A stretch of 64,000 nucleotides of DNA, taken from the NCBI GenBank assembly GCA_006176705.1, contig QRFJ01000294.1, positions 1,674,001-1,738,000 of the forward strand, in the 5' to 3' direction. The stretch comes from Cocos nucifera. Its lineage: Eukaryota > Streptophyta > Magnoliopsida > Arecales > Arecaceae. Each line of letters opens with the position of its first letter. Positions within the stretch are counted from its first letter, which is position 1. This document shows, piece after piece, positions 31,106 to 42,700 of the stretch. The notes below the pieces were generated by a model. It was not told where the DNA came from. It did no database searches and saw only the letters and a program-made list of their open reading frames with translations. The translations under genes and the position numbers were made by a program.

Positions 31106-32639
31106 AAGTTTTTTCCGATTTTTTCTCATAACTTTCGGTTACTTTTTAAGGTCAACTTCTCTCTTTAGTTCTTGTGCTGTAGAATTGAATTGAATGAGTA
31201 ATAGGACAATCGGGCAGGGGATTTACAAGAGGAGCTGGTCGTAAGTTGGGAGCAATTCATTCCATCTGCTGCAGCGTCGCGTATCCTCCTAATTTGTTAG
31301 ATAAAACTGGTAACATCATGGAAGAAGAGAGTAAATCTGCTTCTAGGAATGTTTGTCTTTGTTAGGTTGATCTCTTTTTTTTTTCCAATGAAAATGCTAT
31401 TCATTGCAAATGTTCGTAACATATGATTAATTTATCGATGAAATTCCTTTCATGATCTGGAAATTCTTTGGCTGAATTGAGCAATTTTTGTGAAATCTCA
31501 TGGGAGGAAGCAATTTGAGATTGCTCCGCTCCTCGTTGATGGGCATGTTACAATAGGACTGGCTTCATGCAGACGGCGAATTAATTAATCTTATTTACTG
31601 TTCGAATTCAAGCAAGCCCATCCCAACGATTAAACGTAGACAGGTAATGAGGATAGGATCATAATTAATTTGATGGCGTGAGGTGTCAAGGAGTTTGAAT
31701 TATTATTGTCCCAACAAAAGCCCTAAGATTTGATCTGCCTTGGTGACACGAATCATATGAAACGAAGTTAAAATTAATTGGACCCTTGAATTACTAAGAT
31801 ATGGTTCACAAAAGTGTCTCTAATTGTCGTGTAGATCCTTATAGAACTCCCATACCACCTAACAAGATTCTGCATGATAAACTGAAATCCCAATTACGAC
31901 GACTTCATGCATTGATTACCCGATTCCTTCTCTTGTTAAATTCACATTGGCGGCTATGGAGTGTTCTTTGTGGCATACATGCTTGGTGAAGATGACGTGC
32001 TAAAAATTGTTGGCTTCGAGAGGAAAAGAACTTGAATGTGAGCATCCGGATCTCTACAAGTCCAAGCAGTCCAAAAAAAAAAAAAAAAGAAAAGAAAGAA
32101 AATGATGCCAACTTTAATTTCACGGTGCGGCTTTAAACTTCAAAGACCGACTAGTTTCGCTTGGCCCTGTGATTTTCTTATGGTGAAAACAATAGGTTTG
32201 GGCTTCCAGAGAAAATAAATCAATTAAGTCGAGCGAAATTCCAAAGAATGAAAGTATTTCACTCATTCGAGATTATCTTATATGCGATCTTTCAAATACT
32301 ACGTGTCGTAATGAGATCCTTCAAAGTTTGTTTTCACAACCACAAGAAATCATGTATCATGTATGAAGCGACCCTGCCTTCAAACTTGGCAACAACTATG
32401 GTTCATACGCGGTGAGAAATTTCTACCATGGTGCCGTGTGCGCGGCTGCTTGCGAATCTTGAAACCACCTTCACAAGTACCTTGTATTTTACGTGCTTTT
32501 GAGAGATTTTGCTTTGCATGCATATGCTATCTTGTAGAAGTCATATGAAAAACATTTCGTGAGAAAAATAATTGTAGAGAAAGTAAAAGAACACACCATT
32601 AGAGATATTGGAGGTCAGGAGAAGAGCAAGGATTTAAAG
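31106..32639. other. Unassigned DNA
   Basis: Nothing recognisable as a gene or transposon. An A-run lies at 32074-32089. The short frames do not resemble known proteins. It may be old intergenic host sequence, continuous with 29843-30790 before the second MITE inserted. Confidence 0.35.
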
Positions 32640-33272
32640 GAGCTTATAGTTATCGGTGGTCTTTATCTATCAGCTTATTATACGGTCGTTTATGACTGTC
32701 GAATCAAATTTTATTGATCGACATAGCTAGGGCTATCGAATCGAGATAGTCATTTATGATGACACTCTAACGATAATTATTTAGATAATGAATGGTGGAG
32801 ATGGAATTTAAATTTTAAAATTCTATCATATTCAGAATAAAATATAAAAAAATTATATTCTGCATCTATAGCAGCAGTTGATAATAACTATTACCATACA
32901 TTCTGTTGCTGTGGTTGTTAACTATTGCCATAGACCAACGGTAGCAGTTATATATAACCGCTACCACAGATTTGAGATATCATAGTGGTTATGGTAACCG
33001 CTGCTATAGATCAAACATATACAGTGACTTTTGAAAACTACAACCATAGGTCAAATCTATAATAGCAGTTATGCATAACCATTTATACGGATCAAATATA
33101 TGGCAACGGTTATAAGTAACCGCTGCTATATGTTTTCTGTGATAGTGGTTATATGTAACCATTGTCGTATCTCTAACCTGTGGTTGCGATTATGTATAAC
33201 TGTTGCTGTAGATTTTATAGTAGCGATTTTTAAACCTAGTAAGCATTGCCATAAGCTTTTATTGTAATAGTG
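32640..33272. mobile_element. CACTA right-end fragment
   Basis: It aligns to 12860-13417: first one arm of the long hairpin ('aataattatttagataatga' near 32778), then about eight palindromic 'gcagcggtt/aaccgctgc' units (32868-33240). It ends at TAGTG (33268-33272), the reverse of CACTA. The left part is missing. It abuts element R internal sequence at 33273. Confidence 0.75.
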
Positions 33273-34690
33273 ATAGTTAGAATTAAACTTAAGGATTATG
33301 ATCACTAGGGACATGATAGAAGTAGCAAAAAAGATTCAAATTTGGATTTCAGATTAACATATATTGTAATGAAATTATGCACAAGTGGCATCCAATGTGT
33401 ATAACAGAACTAGATTAGTTTTCTTGGATTTCAATAAGTAAGGCTTGACCTAAGTCAACCTTTGAATATAGGATGTTATACCGATAAGTTATGCTGTACT
33501 GGATGTACCTATTTAATTATTATTTAGATGATTTTGAAATTCTAAACTTAATATGGGTAAAGATCATGATGACTTTTTTAATTTTGATATTAAGTATTTA
33601 ATCATTATAATTTTTTGGTTTATTATAAGAAAGTTTGTTTGGGATGTGACATAAGAATTGCATTGAGATAAATATTTTTTGAGTATTAAATCTATAAGAG
33701 GATCATGTATGAAACTTGCATGTAAATGAAAAATATATTAGACTCTATTGGTAGATTGGATTTTATTGTAAGAGAATGACATATACATCTTTGTGAAATT
33801 TTTAGTTATTTAAATTATCATATTTAGATTTGATTACTTAATTTTTTGGAGATTTTTGGAGAGTATTTTAAGTCATAGCTTAGGCTTTTGAGTTGATCTA
33901 AGGTATGTTGTAATTGTTAAATTTTTGGAAGACCTATATAAGTTTTATCAAATAAGGGACAAGATTTCATATCGGTTTATTTATTGATGCTAAGGGTCAT
34001 GATGAAAGAAGCTTTATGAGAAATGATTGAGTTGATTCTACTTATTGGGATGTTGATGTGAGGTTTTCTAATTTGTTGGAGATTTTGAGTTAATTATTTT
34101 GCAAAGAAAGGTTAGTTTGTCGAGTAAATTTAGGGTTAACTCATTTCAAATTAATTCTAAATGTATTGCATTCTAGATGAGTGGTGGAGCTTATCGAATG
34201 GTTTCAAATATAGGAAGTGGATCAATGTTTAAATCTGTTATGATATGCTCGAGGCATTTTAAGAACAACGTGACTTAAAAGTTTTGCTTTGGTTCTATCT
34301 AAAAATTTGAATGGTTGGATTTTTTTTAGATTCTCATATAAAGTAGCATTTTTGTCAAAATTTGATAAACCTCAAAATATGATAAATAAAGATCAGAGTG
34401 CACAGCAAAAGCATGGTGGTTTGAACTGATTAGAAACATTAATTATTTGATTCAAAAAATATTTTAATGGAAGACATCAATTTCTAACTAAGGAAGGATT
34501 TTATTGATAATGAAAGGATCTAATGTTAAAAAGTCACATAAATTCTTTTTTTATGTTGAGATCTCGTGAAGCGAGCACTCTAAGAGGTAGACTATTTAGT
34601 AGCTTGAGGATGACATGATGGATGTATACTTTTGAAGTTATGACTCAAGAAAGCTAATTTCGAGGATGAAATTATTTTAAGGAAGAAGAT
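33273..34690 (+). mobile_element. Internal region of element R, non-coding
   Basis: The first bases ('gattatgatcactagggaca') align to Q internal sequence at 39292 ('gattatgatcactaaggacg'). It ends in a polypurine-type region (34645-34690, 'cgaggatgaaattatttt' then 'aaggaagaag') just before the LTR. No gag or pol fragment could be read in any frame. The 5' LTR is missing. Confidence 0.6.
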
Positions 34691-34908
34691 TGTAATAACC
34701 CGACTCCTTAATCACCCCAAAATAAAATTAAGAAAAAAGTCTTCTATATGGATTCTAAAGCATGAAAAGAAAAAACAAAAAAAAAAAAACTCACATGTGC
34801 AGTGCGCATGAGGCGAGGGAACAAAAGACTCCGATGGGAGTCTTCCTCTTCTCTAACTCTGTTGGAGAAAGGGCTTGGGTTTTTACCTAAAATATATGGA
34901 GTTTTGGC

Positions 34909-34918
34909 CTATAAATTG
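34909..34918 (+). promoter_or_regulatory. TATA box of R LTR
   Basis: CTATAAATTG stands at the position of CTATAAATAG in both Q LTRs. Confidence 0.5.
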
Positions 34919-35296
34919 AGATCCCTTCTTCCTCCTTGATTACCCATCCTAACTATTCAAAAATTATGGTCGATTTTAAGATTTTCCATCGAGCCCTCTT
35001 GAGATTTTACCAAAGAGGTCACTGGATCTCTCACCATTAGTGTTAGGGAACCAAGATAATGCCTTCTCCCTTCTTTTTAGAGCCTCTCTATTGCCAGAAT
35101 AGGCTCGATAAGCAGTCAGATTTGTTGTGAACAGAGCCTCCCTTGTCCTTAGATTCTTTTTTTGTTTCACCAATTGTTGATGATTGTGACCACCATCGAG
35201 GTCATCTCCTAATTGGGGCTGAGTAGCTGTTGGTTGCCGGCCTAGTTTCACAACCATGGCTGGGTGAAGATGTGAAGGGAAAGTAGATATTTGGTT

Positions 35297-36253
35297 TGTT
35301 AAGAAAAATACCTCAAATTTGATCCATAGCAGTGACGGAAGAGCCCACAGCATAGCCCATGCGAAGAAGAAGCTCACAGGAGCATGCATGGCCCATAGGC
35401 ACACATGGCCTAGGGATGCAGGTGCATGGCCTAGGCATGTAGGCACAGGCCCAGCACATGTAAGTGCACATGCAACCCATGCACTGGTGCACAGCTCAGC
35501 TTTCCACACGGTCCATGTATGTGTGTGGACCACTTAGAGGCTCACCGCAATTTCACATAGTCCAGTGGATTTTTGCATGGCTTTTTGCACGATTTTATGA
35601 TCAGATGAATCCAAAGACTCGTAGCCATGATCAGATGGCCAAAAATAATCTTTTGCATGGCTTTTTGCATGATTTAATGATCAGATGAATCCAAAGACTT
35701 GTACGAATGATCAGATGGCCAAAAACAATCTTTAAGTCCTATTTAGGCTTTGTTACCGAGTAGGACTCGGTTCAAGTCTTTATAAGGGCCTAATCGCCTG
35801 TGGATTGCAATTGGTCGACCATGATTTGGTAGAAGACCTATGGGTAGTAACAGACCGTGGAGAGGTGCTAGCAGATAGTAGAAGCAGGGGTGCTTCGAGC
35901 AGATTATCAAGTAATTGTCAAAGCTATTGGGGATTTTCTAGAGATAGAGCTTTATAAGAAATTAGAATGCTTCTTATTGAGATAGAGGGATTGATGTATG
36001 AGAGTTGAGAGTGTGTAATTTTCTCTTGTAATTAAATTTTTTTTCTTTTCTCATAGTGAAGCTTGCATATCCCGTGGAAGCAAGCCTTGACTTGATCCAC
36101 ATATTTGATTATATTTTTTTTATTTATCTCTTCTTTTTTTTTTGTTGTGGTATTATATTATCACCGGTGTTCCAATCCTAAACCTTGGAAGATCCATATT
36201 CTACATGAAGGATCTTTCCAAGAGGTGGTGCCATAACAAGTGGTATCATGACA
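35297..36253 (+). mobile_element. Copia-type LTR insert with a PBS-like end, inside R LTR
   Basis: The boundaries come from comparison with the Q LTRs. It starts TGTTAAG and ends ATGACA, flanked by TGGTT (35292-35296) and CGGTT (36254-36258). It contains 'gcatggcc'-type short repeats (35370-35480), an 80-bp duplication (35574-35733), and near the end AGTGGTATCATGACA, which resembles an initiator-Met tRNA primer site (TGGTATCA at 36240-36247). It therefore looks like one LTR plus primer site with nothing after it. Confidence 0.55.
35574..35733 (+). repeat. 80-bp tandem duplication
   Basis: Two adjacent copies start 'gcatggctttttgcac/tgat' at 35574 and 35655. Each contains TGATCAGATG twice. 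They differ at only a few positions. Confidence 0.85.
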
Positions 36254-36267
36254 CGGTTGTCCTATTC

Positions 36268-36325
36268 AAAGAAGAAGAAGAAGAAGAGAAAGAGCATCTC
36301 TTCTTTCTCTTTCTTTAATTTAATT
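36268..36325 (+). repeat. Purine/pyrimidine hairpin of R LTR
   Basis: 'aagaagaagaagaagagaaa' followed by 'tctcttctttctctttcttt' forms an inverted repeat, matching the blocks in LTR T, the solo LTR and Q. Confidence 0.7.
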
Positions 36326-37131
36326 TTTTTCTTTACTTAGATTGAGAAAAATAAAAAAAATAAAATTAAGGGCCCTTGGAGTGGGCCCTGGTGAGTCATA
36401 GGAGATTTAAATTTAAGAATTCATATTTTATTATTTTAATATTAAGATTGATCCTACAGGAGAACAATCTTCTAGACAAGAGATCTTTGAGTAGGTCACT
36501 TCGTAAATTAGGGTGTGGATTGAGAATAGGAGGTTAAATATTCATCACCGATAGAGGTATGGATTTTTATATACAAACACTTATATGCATGTTTGCTTTT
36601 GCATTGCATAGTCTTTATTTCTCATGACCAATTTTGAGGGATATGTGATTGTCGATATGACTAATTTTACTTTCTATATATTTGTTGATGGCTTTCCAGA
36701 TGATTTGAATTATAGTACTGACTATTGAGATTTTTTTAAAAAATAAAATATGATATAATATTTTCTTGGCATAATTAAGATTAATAAATTTATGATTGAG
36801 AAAAGGATGTTTGGGCTGACCATATTAAACTAAAAAAAGCCTCATCATAGACAAAAATGTGATGCTGAGAATAGCCCACCATGGATATATACATGATACT
36901 GAGAATAGCCCACCATTGACAGATCTATGTGTAACACCTAGCCCATTTGGGCTTTAGATCGGCCTCAAAGAAATAGGACCCAAAAAAAAAAAAAAGGAAT
37001 GAAACCTCACGTGCTGTGGGCATGAGGTAGGGATGGAAGACTCTTGATGGGAGTCTTCTTCCCTCTTCTCTGACTCCATTGGGGAAAAGGGTTTTGATTC
37101 TCCAGAAAAAGAGAGAGAGTGAAATTTTAGT

Positions 37132-37141
37132 CTATAAATAG
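37132..37141 (+). promoter_or_regulatory. TATA box, Q LTR1
   Basis: CTATAAATAG followed by AGATCCTC is an exact plant-type TATA box at the expected place, repeated in LTR2 at 39841-39850. Confidence 0.6.
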
Positions 37142-37544
37142 AGATCCTCTATTTTACCTTATTTTCCATCAGAAATTGTTCAAAAAATTATCTTAAATTT
37201 GAGAGTTTTCCATCGAGTTTTCTTCTTGAGATTCCACCGAGGAGGTCGTCAGATCTCTCACCGTGGGTGTTGTTAGACCAAGGTGAGGCCTTTTTCCTTT
37301 TCCTTCTTTCTTCTAGTCTCGTTGTCATCGGATTTATTCTGGTGAAGCCATCGAATTCATGATGGATAGTCTTTCTTTGTTCTTTGATTTTCTTCTTATT
37401 TTTTTTACCACCGATGGCTATGGCCACTAAATTTGTTTCCTAATTAGTGAGGTGTGACATCGTTGGCCGCCGGCCTGGTGCTACGGCCATGATCGGATGA
37501 TGAGAGGAAGGGAAAAATAGGGGTTGGGTTGCCTTGTTTAAAGA

Positions 37545-37592
37545 AGAAGGAGAGAGAGGGAGCCTCTCTTCTCTCTCTTTCTTTTATTTAAT
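37545..37592 (+). repeat. Purine/pyrimidine hairpin, Q LTR1
   Basis: 'gaaggagagagagggagc' pairs with 'ctctcttctctctctttc'. The same hairpin, with a longer purine side, is at 40255-40313 in LTR2. Confidence 0.75.
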
Positions 37593-37674
37593 TTTTTTTC
37601 TTTAATTAGGTTAGAAAAATAATTAATTAATTAAAATTAGGGGTATTTGGAGTGGGTCTTAATGAGTCATAGGG

Positions 37675-38168
37675 GATTTAAATTAAATCATTTATATTTT
37701 ATTTTAATATTAAGTTGGTTCTATGGGAGAATAAATTTTCAAATAAGAGAATTTTAAGCAAGCTTCTTAGCATTTGATTCATAAAATTATGGTGCAGATT
37801 GAGATTTGGAGATTAATTAGGCATCAATAAAGATAAGAATTCCTTTACATGATCATCTGTGTGTGTGTATATATATATATATATAAATGTTGCATGTTAA
37901 TTTATGGTTTCACATCAAGGAGATTTAAATTAAATCATTTATATTTTATTTTAATATTAAGTTGGTTCTATGGGAGAATAAATTTTCAAATAAGAGAATT
38001 TTAAGCAAGCTTCTTAGCATTTGATTCATAAAATTAGGGTGCAGATTGAGATTTGGAGATTAATTAGGCATCAATAAAGGTAAGAATTCCTTTACATGAT
38101 CATCTGTATATATGTGTGTGTGTGTGTGTATACAAATGATGCATGTTAATTTATGGTTTCACATCAAA
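37675..38168 (+). repeat. 247-bp tandem duplication within Q LTR1
   Basis: Copy 1 starts 'gatttaaattaaatcattta' at 37675 and copy 2 at 37922. Apart from the GT/TA microsatellite (37859-37885 and 38106-38132) they are almost identical. LTR2 and the R LTR have a single copy. Confidence 0.9.
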
Positions 38169-38309
38169 TATGTGATTCTTTATTATACTTGTATCATATG
38201 CTAGTTATATGATTATTGAGAATAAAATAGCACATATTTGAAATTAAATAAGACACATGATACAAAACAATTGAATGATCTGTAATTATGAAAGAGGATT
38301 TGGACTAGT

Positions 38310-38550
38310 CATGATGTGGATTGCCAGTAATAGACCAAATTATGATAACCTAGATTACTAGTCATGGGCTGAATCATGATATTCAGGTTTGCTACCGCAA
38401 GCCAAAGCACGACTAATCTAGTTTGCCACTACAGGCCGAAGTACGGTTAGTCTAGTTTGCCACTACGAGTCGAAGCATAGTTATTATGGATTGTCATTAT
38501 AGGTCGAAGTATAGTTTATAGTTTGCTAGTCACGGATCGAATTGTGACCA
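38310..38550 (+). repeat. ~40-bp minisatellite, Q LTR1
   Basis: Degenerate units built on 'gtttgccactacaggccgaa' plus 'gtacggttagtcta'. The equivalent block in LTR2 is at about 40780-41000, and in the R LTR at about 36840-36929 continuing at 53954-54240. Confidence 0.75.
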
Positions 38551-39130
38551 TGATTAGTCCAAACTAAAAGATAAGCTTGATTTGAAAAATATTGATAAAA
38601 TATAAAAGATAAGTTATATGAATTTATATATGATACATATGATGAATTTGTGATAGTATATGATTCTTGATATTTTAATTTTATATAATTGATTATGTTA
38701 TGTTGAATATGAGGTTTTATGATTTATGATCTTTTTTGATATAATTTAATCATTATTTTTAAAATTATATTATTATATTGGTGCAAATGTGATAGGATTC
38801 TTACTAGGATGTAAAGCTCACACCCCTCTCGATTTTCTTTTCTTTTAGAGTTTTAGGATGCGTAGCTGATCAGGTTGGGCATGAAGTTCGAGTGCTGAAA
38901 TTGTAAGTTTATTAGTTAGTTAAATTTTTGATACCATGGAACCTTTGAAATAATTGTACTGAAATAATTTTGCTATTTACCTTGATGGAACAATTTAATT
39001 GAGATGTTTAGTTTTTATTTTAAAAATATTAGAATTTATTTAAGACCTTGCATGATCTTTAGGATAATATTCTAGAATTCATGTGGTCATGTTACGTGGC
39101 CAAACCTGATGCTGGGTTCGGGATGTGATA

Positions 39131-39631
39131 GAGTGGTATCAAAGTTTAAATTTAAGATCACTAGAGACTGTGGCATGAGTGATATCGAAGCTTAAAGTTA
39201 TGATTACCTGAAATTATGATTTAAGTGATACTTAAACTTAAGGTAATGGTCTATAGGGATTGTGAGTTAAGAGCTATTTGAGTATAAGATTATGATCACT
39301 AAGGACGTGATAGAGGCAATTCATAGGGTTTGGATTTTAATATCTTAAGTTATAATTTGAGAGGTTGATAAATTAATATCTTATGGTTTTGGAAGTTATT
39401 TAGTAAACCCAAGATATTTAGTGGATGTAGATTAAAGTGTACAGTGAAAGCATGGTGATTTAAATCATTTAAAATTAATTAAAAACTTTAGTTTCAATAA
39501 TAGAGGATTCAAATTTCTTTTCTCAATTAGAGGTAGGAAGTTAAAGATGGAATAATTATTTGGTTCACCTAAAGTTATTGACTTTATAGTATGCTAATTT
39601 TGAGGACAAAATTATTTTAAGGGGGGGAGAA
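39131..39631 (+). mobile_element. Internal region of element Q: PBS, non-coding spacer, polypurine tract
   Basis: TGGTATCAAAG at 39134-39144 is a near match to the initiator-Met tRNA primer site. The spacer holds no coding sequence but resembles R internal DNA. It ends with 'ttgaggacaaaattatttta' and the polypurine tract AAGGGGGGGAGA (39619-39630). Confidence 0.75.
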
Positions 39632-41454
39632 TGTAACACCCAGCCCATTTGGGCTTTAGACCTGCCTCAAAGAAATAGGGCTCCTAAAAAAGAAAGGAGT
39701 GAAACCTCACGCACTATGCACGTGAGGCAATGATGGAAGACTCCCGATAGGAGTCTTCTTCCCTCTTCTTTGACTTTGTTGGGGAAAAGGATTTTGATTC
39801 TCCAGAAAAAAAAAAAGAAAAAAAAGAGTGGGATTTTAGTCTATAAATAGAGATCCTCTGTTCTACCTTATTTTTCCTCAGAAATTGTTTAAAAAATTAT
39901 CTTGAGTTTAAGAGTTTCCTGTTAAATTTTCTTCTTGAGATTTCATTGGAGAGGTCGTCGGATCTCTCACCATGGGTGTCGCTAGACCAGGGTGAGGCCT
40001 TCTCCATTTTCCTTCTTTTTTCTAGTCTTGTCATCATTGGATTTGTTCCGATAAAGCCACTGGATTCATGGTGGATAGTCTTCCTTTGTTCTATGATTTT
40101 TGCCTTATTATTTTTTTACCGTCGGCAACTATGACCACCAAATTTGTTTCCTAATCTAAGAGGTATGATGTCGTTGGCTGCCAGCCTGATGCTACAGCCA
40201 TGATCGGGTGATGAGAGGAAGAGGAAAATAGGGGATGGGTTGCCTTGTTTAAAGAAGAAGGAGAAGAAGGAGAGAGAGGGAGCCTCTCTTCTCTCTCTTC
40301 CTTTTATTTATTTTTTCTTTAATTAGGTTAAAAAATAATTAATTAATTAAAATTAAGGGTACTTGGAGTCGATCTTGATGAGTTGTAGGGGATTTAAATT
40401 AAATAATTTATATTTTATTTTAATATTGAGTTAGTTCTATAGGAGAATAATTTTTCAGATAAGCGATTTTTAAGCATGCTTCTTAGCATTTGATTCGTAA
40501 AATTGGGATACAAATTAAGATTTGGAGATTAATTAGGCATCAATAAAGATAAGAATCCCTTTACATAATCACCTGTATATTATGATTTTGTCAAATTATG
40601 CATGTTGATTTATAGTTTCACATGGAATATGTGATTCTTTATTATACTTGTATCATGTGCTAGTTATATGATTGTTGAGAATAAAATAGCACATATTTGA
40701 AATTGAGCAAGACATATGATACGAAACAATTGAATGATCTGTAATTGTAAAAGAGGATTTAGACTAGCTATGATGTGAATTGTCAATCATGGGCCAAATC
40801 GTGATAACCTAGATTGTCGATCATGGGCCGAATCATGACATTCTGATTTGCCACCGTGGGTTGAAGCGAGGCTAATCTGATTTAATTACCACCGCAAACT
40901 AAAGTACAGCTAATCTGGTTTGCCACCACAGGCCGAAGTGCAGTTATTATGGATTGCCACTATGGATCGAAGCATAGTTTATGATTTGTCAGTCACGGAA
41001 TGAATTATGATCATGATTAGTTCAAACTAAAAGATAAGCTTGATTTGGAAAACATTGATGAAATATAAAAGACAAGTTATATGAATTCATATATGATATT
41101 TATGATGAATTTATGATAGTACATGATTCTTGATATTTTAATTTTATATAATTGATTATGTTGTATTGAATATGAGATTTTATGATTTATGATCTCTTTT
41201 TATATAATTTAATCATTATTTTTAAAATAATATTATTATATTGGTGTAAATGTAATAGAATTCTTATTAGGCTATAAAGCTCACACCTCTCTTGATTTTC
41301 TTTTTTTCAGAGTTTCAGAATGCATAGCTGATCAGATTGAGCATGAAGTTTGAGTGCTGGAATTGCTAGTTTATTAGTTAGTTAAATTTTTGATACCATG
41401 GAATCTTTGAAATAATTGTTCTAGAATAATTTTGCTATTTACCTTGATGGAACA
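39632..41454 (+). mobile_element. LTR2 of element Q, left part
   Basis: It starts TGTAACACC after the polypurine tract and aligns along LTR1 up to 'ttgatggaaca', with TATA box 39841-39850, hairpin 40255-40313 and repeats 40780-41000. It is cut by P; the rest is at 53810-53953. Confidence 0.85.
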
Positions 41455-42579
41455 TGTTGGAGGTAAAAATGCTCCCGCTGAAGTTCAGTGGGATGTCCAA
41501 CGTTGATATAGTGTTGACTAGAGTTGTGACGATCGAACCCTGGCCTCAAATAAGTTGACCCTTTAGTCTTGGCGAATCCTTGAAGATTGGACTCCAAGGA
41601 TTACTACGTTCAGAACTTCATTCAAGAATAACTCATGAGTGCCTAAACTTGTGTGCAGGCCGATCTCCTCAATAAGAGTCCTCCCAGCTCCTTTCTAATG
41701 GCGACCGACTTGAAGGCAGCCGAATTCTTCTATTCTCTCCTGATAGTCGTACATCTTGCCAAGCTATACTATGAACCTCGATCAGACGAACTTGAGTCAA
41801 CTAGAGGACTTCACTATCAACACAAGTTCGATCTTTAACCTGAAATAAAAAATGGTCACTTGAGAAGCAACGAATCTTTGTGCTCATCCATCCTAGCTTT
41901 AAGTCTATCTCGAATCTCTATTATCTCGACCGAACTTTTTTAAGAAAGCCTGACTACAGTCCTCATTGAAAAGTCTACCATCTCCTCTTTGGCCTCCAGT
42001 TTGAATGTCCACACCCGCTCTCAACCAACCTTGAAGGCAACCAAGCTCCTGAAAGCTCTCAAAGGCAGCACCAGTAGGATCCAGGCTTAGAACCCAATTA
42101 CAAGTCTGTCATCTGCTACTTAGAAGTCAATCTTCAAGTTTGGCTAATCTGACTTCGAGTTCTCCATCCCAACATGAACAACTGACTACCAAGCACAAAA
42201 GTCTCCGACTATCCATCTGAACTTTGATAAATAAAATCTAACCGCTAGTAAGTCATGATAAATGACAATCTACTCTCCATAATAAACTTCGAGTAGCCCA
42301 AATGATCTTTTGACATTCTGTTATGGCTATTACCATCATTCTGTTGTAGGATCCACCTATATAAAGGATCCTTCAAATATGTTTTTTCTCTCTTAAGCTC
42401 TTCTCTCTACTCTAATTCTTCTGTGTACTATATTTTTGTTGGTTAAAAAGCTAACTTGACTGTCGAAGGATCTTGTCAGAGCCAACTCCAACTAGGACTT
42501 CATCTTATAGGTCACGTCGGCAGTCTCATCTTTTTCAACTCCAGCAAACTCCAACATCCAACTATTTTCTGCACCAACA
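41455..42579 (+). mobile_element. 5' LTR of P
   Basis: 1125 bp, TGTTGGAGG...CACCAACA. A TATA box CTATATAAAG lies at 42357-42366, after which 'ctcttaagctcttctctcta' leads to the LTR end. It is related to the Y LTRs (the shared start TGTTGGAGRTAAA and a 'gctcccgc' block). Confidence 0.9.
42357..42366 (+). promoter_or_regulatory. TATA box, P 5' LTR
   Basis: CTATATAAAG; the same site in the 3' LTR is at 53587-53596 (CTATATAAAA). Confidence 0.6.
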
Positions 42580-42602
42580 AGATTGGCACTAGAGAAAGAA
42601 CC
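42580..42602 (+). other. Primer-binding site of P
   Basis: AGATTGGCACTAGAGAAAG follows the LTR end directly and matches the Y site. Confidence 0.6.
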
Positions 42603-42700
42603 TCTAAGCCCTTGTTCTTAAAGAAGCACCCAATCGAGTTTATCTTCTTCCTCTCTTCTTCTGCCTTTTATCTTTGATCTATTTTTGTTCTAGTAATATG

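Larger units (their letters stand above)
34691..36929 (+). mobile_element. 3' LTR of element R, left part
   Basis: It starts TGTAATAACCCG after the polypurine tract and resembles the Q LTRs block for block: 'gggagtctt', TATA box, 'ccatcgagccctcttgagat', hairpin block, repeats. It is interrupted by a Copia-type insert (35297-36253) and cut at 36929 by element Q. It resumes at 53954. Confidence 0.8.
36930..39130 (+). mobile_element. LTR1 of element Q
   Basis: 2201 bp, from TGTAACACC to GGATGTGATA. It has a TATA box (37132), a hairpin block (37545-37590), a 247-bp tandem duplication (37675-38168) and ~40-bp repeats (38310-38550). The duplication is absent from LTR2. Confidence 0.85.

Noticed and set aside
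34976..35533. 185-aa minus-strand frame, the longest in the window
   Set aside because: It crosses the boundary between R's LTR and the Copia-type insert, so it cannot be an ancestral gene; no domain recognised.
39131..39150. tRNA gene suggested by TGGTATCA
   Set aside because: It is the primer-binding site next to an LTR; no cloverleaf surrounds it. No tRNA or rRNA gene was recognised in the window.
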